Origin: Flagellimonas oceani
Lineage (GTDB): Bacteria > Bacteroidota > Bacteroidia > Flavobacteriales > Flavobacteriaceae
Length of the DNA: 64,000 bases
NCBI RefSeq assembly: GCF_011068285.1
Contig: NZ_CP049616.1
Coordinates: forward strand, 3,988,001-4,052,000
Direction of reading: 5' to 3'
The position numbers and the translations under genes were made by a program. The first letter of the stretch is position 1, and each line of letters opens with the position of its first letter. The notes beneath the pieces are model-generated. The model was given only the letters and a program-made list of their open reading frames with translations. It had not been told where the DNA came from and did not search any database. Positions 60,675 through 64,000 of the stretch are shown here, piece after piece.

Positions 60675-60702
60675 TAATCCCTATATTTATGTTTTTCTAC
60701 AT
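60675..60702. promoter_or_regulatory. shared promoter-region motifs of the second GMC gene
   Basis: TAATCCCTATATTTAT (60675-60690) is followed by TTTTCTACAT (60693-60702). Both words also occur upstream of the first GMC gene at 53118-53144, in the opposite order. Confidence 0.45.
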
Positions 60703-60744
60703 GAGACCTAAAAATAGCATAGTTTTTTTCTTAAATATAAAAGA

Positions 60745-60769
60745 TAAATCCCAATTTACTTGGGATTTA
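60745..60769. promoter_or_regulatory. perfect 10-base inverted repeat upstream of the TIM-barrel gene
   Basis: TAAATCCCAA, TTTAC, TTGGGATTTA lies 23 bases before the ATG at 60793. No T-run follows, so it is more likely an operator or a 5' leader hairpin than a terminator. Confidence 0.55.
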
Positions 60770-60792
60770 CTAATTCCTTAAATTTTAACTAA

Positions 60793-61845
60793 ATGAAGAC
60801 AATTAAAGGACCGGCCGTATTTCTGGCGCAGTTTGTGGACAGTCAACCTCCGTTCAATACTTTGGATGGTATGTGCAAATGGGCTTCAGATCTTGGATAC
60901 AAAGGGATCCAGATACCAACTTGGGAATCCTTCCTGATAGATTTGGACAAAGCGGCCGAAAGCCAAGATTACTGTGATGAGCTAAAAGGAAAAGTAAATT
61001 CTTATGGTTTGGAGATTACCGAGCTCTCCACGCACTTGCAAGGGCAATTGGTAGCGGTGCATCCTGCCTATGACATTATGTTCGACAATTTTGCTCCAGA
61101 AGCGTTGCACGGAAAACCAAAAGAGCGCACCAAATGGGCCATAGAGACCGTTAAAAAAGCTGCTACGGCAAGCCGAAGATTGGGACTGGACGTGCACGCA
61201 ACATTTTCGGGTTCCCTACTTTGGCATACGGCGCACCCGTGGCCCCAAAGACCTGCCGGATTGGTAGAGATGGGGTTTGAGGAATTGGCCAATAGATGGA
61301 TGCCCATCCTTAATCATTTTGATGAGCAGGGCGTAGATGTTTGTTATGAGATCCATCCCGGGGAGGACCTTCACGACGGCGATACTTTCGAACGCTTTTT
61401 GGAAGCCACAGGGAATCATAAAAGGGTGAATATTTTGTACGACCCAAGTCACTTCGTGCTCCAACAACTGGATTATATAGCCTATATCGACCACTATCAT
61501 GAGTTTATAAAATCGTTCCACGTGAAGGATTCCGAGTTTAATCCAACAGGAAAAAAAGGAGCCTTTGGCGGTTACAACGATTGGGGGGATAGAGCAGGTA
61601 GGTACCGTTCTTTGGGCGATGGACAGATAGACTTCAAGACCATCTTCTCCAAATTGACCCAATACGGATGTGATGTATGGGCCGTGATGGAATGGGAATG
61701 CTGTATAAAAAGCCCGGAGCAGGGAGCCCGCGAAGGTGCGAAATTCATCCAAGACCATATTATAGAAGCAACCACAAAAACATTTGATGATTTCGCAGGA
61801 GCGGACATTGATGAACAAAAACTTAAAAACATATTAGGATTATGA
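60793..61845 (+). CDS. cytoplasmic TIM-barrel sugar isomerase/epimerase
   Basis: This 350-residue protein has no signal peptide. The AP-endonuclease-2 TIM barrel is shown by MCKWASDLGYKGIQIPTWES near 28-47, CYEIHPGEDLHDGDTFERFL near 184-203 and NILYDPSHFVLQQLDYIAYI near 214-233, followed by SFHVKDSEFNPTGKKGAFGG near 238-257 and VMEWECCIKSPEQGAREGAK near 297. Metal-binding Glu, Asp and His positions are intact. Members of this type act on keto-sugars or cyclitols. Its stop overlaps the start of the DUF1080 gene by four bases, so the two are coupled. Confidence 0.9.
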   Translation: MKTIKGPAVFLAQFVDSQPPFNTLDGMCKWASDLGYKGIQIPTWESFLIDLDKAAESQDYCDELKGKVNSYGLEITELSTHLQGQLVAVHPAYDIMFDNFAPEALHGKPKERTKWAIETVKKAATASRRLGLDVHATFSGSLLWHTAHPWPQRPAGLVEMGFEELANRWMPILNHFDEQGVDVCYEIHPGEDLHDGDTFERFLEATGNHKRVNILYDPSHFVLQQLDYIAYIDHYHEFIKSFHVKDSEFNPTGKKGAFGGYNDWGDRAGRYRSLGDGQIDFKTIFSKLTQYGCDVWAVMEWECCIKSPEQGAREGAKFIQDHIIEATTKTFDDFAGADIDEQKLKNILGL

Positions 61846-62588
61846 AAAAACCATTGTTGTTTATAGCTCTTACAGCAGTATTTGCCTGCAAGGACAAACC
61901 AAAGGAAAACAAAGAAGAAGTTCAAGAAGAAATGACGGAGGTAGTTGAAGAAAAAGAACCTGAATGGACCACCCTGTTCGACGGGACAAGTTTTGACGGT
62001 TGGCACATGTACAATGGGGGAGAGGTAACCGAACCTTGGAAACTGGAAGATGGGGCCATGGTGTTTTACCCAATGGAAGAAAGACCCGAAGGAGCCAACT
62101 ACAACTTGGTTACCGATGAAGAGTTTACCGATTTTGTACTGACCCTGGATTGGAAGATCGCCGAAGGAGGAAACAGTGGATTCTTTTGGGGCGTAAAGGA
62201 AGGGGAGGAATATGGCCAACCCTACGTTACCGGTCCGGAAATTCAAGTTTTGGATGACGAGAGACATCCTGATGCAAAAAATGGCGAAGATCGTTTGGCG
62301 GGATCCTTGTACGACATTGTTCCACCATCTGAAAAAGTGGTGAAACCAGCGGGCCAATGGAACTCCGTGGAATTGATGATCAATCACAAGACCAACCAAG
62401 GTCATGTAATTTTGAACGGGACCAAAATTGTGGAGTTTCCGTTAGAAGGTCCAGAGTGGGACAAATTGATCGCCAATTCCAAATTTGCCGACTGGGAAGA
62501 TTTTGCCGCCTTTAAAACGGGGAAAATCGGATTGCAGGACCATGGCAATAAGGTAGCCTTCAGAAATATCATGATTAAAGAACTATAG
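61842..62588 (+). CDS. DUF1080 lipoprotein (3-keto-disaccharide hydrolase-like)
   Basis: This 248-residue protein has a lipoprotein signal (ALTAVFAC, Cys near 15) and a Glu/Lys-rich linker (KEEVQEEMTEVVEEKE). The DUF1080 domain shows TLFDGTSFDGWHMYNGGE near 45-62, LTLDWKIAEGGNSGFFWGVK near 98-117 and GKIGLQDHGNKVAFRNIMIK near 227-246. The family cleaves 3-keto-glycosides after C3 oxidation. It begins inside the stop of the TIM-barrel gene and is followed after one base by a second DUF1080 gene. Confidence 0.9.
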   Translation: MKKPLLFIALTAVFACKDKPKENKEEVQEEMTEVVEEKEPEWTTLFDGTSFDGWHMYNGGEVTEPWKLEDGAMVFYPMEERPEGANYNLVTDEEFTDFVLTLDWKIAEGGNSGFFWGVKEGEEYGQPYVTGPEIQVLDDERHPDAKNGEDRLAGSLYDIVPPSEKVVKPAGQWNSVELMINHKTNQGHVILNGTKIVEFPLEGPEWDKLIANSKFADWEDFAAFKTGKIGLQDHGNKVAFRNIMIKEL

Positions 62589-62589
62589 G

Positions 62590-63345
62590 ATGAAAAGATT
62601 GAGATATACTTTGGGAATAGTTGCCATGATGACAGGTTTCTTCATCAATGCTCAGGAAGTAGAGCCCACAAAACCCGAAGCGACCGAATTATATAAACCT
62701 GTTCCGCCAAAAGTAACACCCGGTGAGAACGGGGCGCCTCCAAGCGATGCCATTGTATTGTTCGATGGTACCTCGTTGGAGAAATGGATAAGTACCGCGG
62801 ACAGTACTGCCGCCAAATGGACTTTGAACAAGGACGGTAGCATGACCGTGAAGGATAGAACTGGAGACATCCAGACCAAGCAGAATTTTGGGAGCATTCA
62901 GTTGCACATTGAATGGAAATCACCTGCCGAAGTGCAACGAGATGGCCAAAATAGGGGAAATAGCGGAATCTTTCTGAACGGACTCTACGAAGTTCAAGTG
63001 TTGGATAACAATGACAACGACACCTATGTAAACGGCCAAGTCGCCTCCATATACAAACAGCATACACCCTTGGCAATGGCCTCTGTGCCCACTGGGGAAT
63101 GGAATACCTACGACATTATTTATCATGCACCCGAGTTTGAAAAAGGTCAAAAAGTAAAGTCCGGCACCCTGACCGTGATCCATAACGGTGTTCTGGTTCA
63201 AGATCATGTGGAGATCAAAGGAACTACCCCATACATCGGTTGGCCCAAAAACCCACCACATGGAAAGGGGCCGCTTAGGCTTCAGGATCATGGGGACAAC
63301 AGTAGGGTGAGCTTTAGGAATATTTGGGTAAGGGAGTTGAATTAA
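62590..63345 (+). CDS. DUF1080 exported protein (3-keto-disaccharide hydrolase-like)
   Basis: This 251-residue protein has a cleavable signal peptide (about 1-21, FFINAQ), no lipobox, and a DUF1080 domain with LFDGTSLEKWISTADSTAAK near 57-76, GSIQLHIEWKSPAEVQRDGQ near 101-120 and NRGNSGIFLNGLYEVQVLD near 121. The C-terminus RLQDHGDNSRVSFRNIWVRE matches the previous gene. The closest similarity is to the neighbouring 61842-62588 protein within the same family, although the two are diverged. It is the third gene of the TIM-barrel/DUF1080/DUF1080 unit. Confidence 0.9.
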   Translation: MKRLRYTLGIVAMMTGFFINAQEVEPTKPEATELYKPVPPKVTPGENGAPPSDAIVLFDGTSLEKWISTADSTAAKWTLNKDGSMTVKDRTGDIQTKQNFGSIQLHIEWKSPAEVQRDGQNRGNSGIFLNGLYEVQVLDNNDNDTYVNGQVASIYKQHTPLAMASVPTGEWNTYDIIYHAPEFEKGQKVKSGTLTVIHNGVLVQDHVEIKGTTPYIGWPKNPPHGKGPLRLQDHGDNSRVSFRNIWVRELN

Positions 63346-63401
63346 CTCCCTTTCACCATTTGCCAGATAGAATCTTTAAAGTGCCAGTAACCTATTTTGG
63401 T

Positions 63402-63409
63402 TACCTTTG
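63402..63409 (+). promoter_or_regulatory. candidate -10 element for the YicC gene
   Basis: TACCTTTG is a full TAnnTTTG match, 21 bases before the ATG at 63430. The surrounding GTAACC/GGTTAC words form a small inverted repeat at 63387-63404. Confidence 0.45.
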
Positions 63410-63429
63410 GCAAAATTTATCATACGTCT

Positions 63430-64000
63430 ATGATTCAATCCATGACAGGCTTTGGGAAGCATATTGTACAGCTTCCTTCCAAAAAGATTACCATAGAGCT
63501 CAAATCGCTCAATAGCAAAAGTTTGGACATCAATGCCAGGCTTCCGCAAATTTATCGCGAAAAGGAACTGGAGCTGCGTAAAATGATTGCAGGCGCTTTG
63601 GAAAGGGGAAAGGTCGATTTTAATCTTTATGTCGAAATTACCGGCGAGGAGACTACTTCGGAAGTCAATCAAGGCGTTGTCAAGAATTATATGGACCAAT
63701 TGGCCAATATTGTCAAAGGAGACGATATTAAACTATTGGAGATGGCCCTGCGTATGCCCGATACCTTAAAAACCGATAAGGACGATATTGATGATGAGGA
63801 GTACAAGTCCATAATCGAGGCTATGAACGAAGCCCTGTCCAAAATAGTCGAGTTTAGGAATGAAGAAGGAAAAGTCTTGGAGGAAGATTTTGTTGAGCGC
63901 CTCAAAAAACTAAATGGGTTATTGGAAAAGGTGAATACCATGGACCCAGAACGATTGGGTACTGTGCGCGAGCGATTGGAAAAAGCGGTTGCCGACCTAA
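63430..64000 (+). CDS. YicC/YloC-family endoribonuclease (3' end outside window)
   Basis: The first 190 codons of a YicC-family gene run to the window end without a stop. The N-terminus MIQSMTGFGKHIVQL and ELKSLNSKSLDINARLPQIY (about 23-42) are the family signature; the region after 55 (ALERGKVDFNLYVEI) also fits. YicC proteins are stress-linked endoribonucleases in Proteobacteria and Firmicutes. In many genomes they precede gmk. Confidence 0.93.
   Translation, partial: MIQSMTGFGKHIVQLPSKKITIELKSLNSKSLDINARLPQIYREKELELRKMIAGALERGKVDFNLYVEITGEETTSEVNQGVVKNYMDQLANIVKGDDIKLLEMALRMPDTLKTDKDDIDDEEYKSIIEAMNEALSKIVEFRNEEGKVLEEDFVERLKKLNGLLEKVNTMDPERLGTVRERLEKAVADL

Noticed and set aside
1-64000. 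tRNA, rRNA, CRISPR arrays, IS elements, prophage or restriction-modification genes
   Set aside because: I searched by eye for tRNA-like TTCGA arms, array-like direct repeats, transposase or integrase proteins and found none.

Overview
The window is a stretch of chromosome from a Bacteroidota bacterium, most probably a marine member of the Flavobacteriaceae (Allomuricauda/Muricauda-like; this placement is an inference from protein style and gene content, not a search). Supporting signs are the lack of Shine-Dalgarno sequences, several TAnnTTTG promoter elements, many lipoproteins and Tat-like exported oxidoreductases, DUF1080/VPS10-BNR/ThuA families, a LytS/LytTR pair and a HemJ-type heme pathway. 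No tRNA, rRNA, CRISPR array, transposase or phage gene was seen.

Region 1 (1-13.7 kb) is heme biosynthesis. A leftward operon runs hemA-hemC-hemD-hemE-(DUF6973)-hemF-PhzF-hemB-serine hydrolase-CNNM protein, with many 4-base overlaps. A PchR/AraC-type regulator diverges from hemA, and a perfect AATTTAGA-N5-TCTAAATT palindrome lies between them. ThuA, DUF1460, MscS and hemH follow. hemJ, the protoporphyrinogen oxidase, sits apart at 30.9 kb; hemL is not in the window. A DUF3050 (heme-oxygenase-like fold) gene follows hemH.

Region 2 (14.5-35.5 kb) holds a MATE exporter, a lactonase-type propeller lipoprotein, a zinc-ribbon/SPFH-GYF pair resembling Bacillus YdjG/YdjI, an acidic orphan protein, and a leftward four-gene operon (DUF1080 lipoprotein, Gfo/Idh/MocA, DinB, P1 peptidase). 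Two tandem 1040-residue VPS10/BNR propeller proteins, hemJ, an orphan NtrY-like kinase, a crotonase and an unknown exported protein complete it.

Region 3 (35.5-50.7 kb) has two paralogous collagen-like lipoproteins flanking a PA0069-type radical SAM gene, then housekeeping genes (HD hydrolase, PlsC, bacilliredoxin, TerB-DnaJ, HupE/UreJ-like, dCMP deaminase, S41 protease, MarC, DUF3109) and a LytTR regulator with a TPR/LytS-like kinase. Both collagen-like genes have three direct repeats at an exact 21-base pitch, placed at the same distance from a TAnnTTTR -10-like element. This is the architecture of a LytTR-activated promoter. A similar repeat pair precedes a 39-codon ORF beside the lytTR operon, inside a 1.1 kb intergenic region with three intrinsic terminators. 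This is the most novel signal in the window.

Region 4 (50.7-63.3 kb) is a sugar-oxidation island: two GMC oxidoreductases, a gluconate-dehydrogenase-subunit-3 protein, two TIM-barrel isomerase/epimerase proteins, two MFS permeases, a Gfo/Idh/MocA enzyme and two DUF1080 proteins. With the genes at 20.6-24.5 kb and 38.4 kb it fits a 3-keto-glycoside route, in which sugars are oxidised at C3 and then cleaved, with no SusC/SusD pair in sight. The window ends inside a YicC-family endoribonuclease gene.
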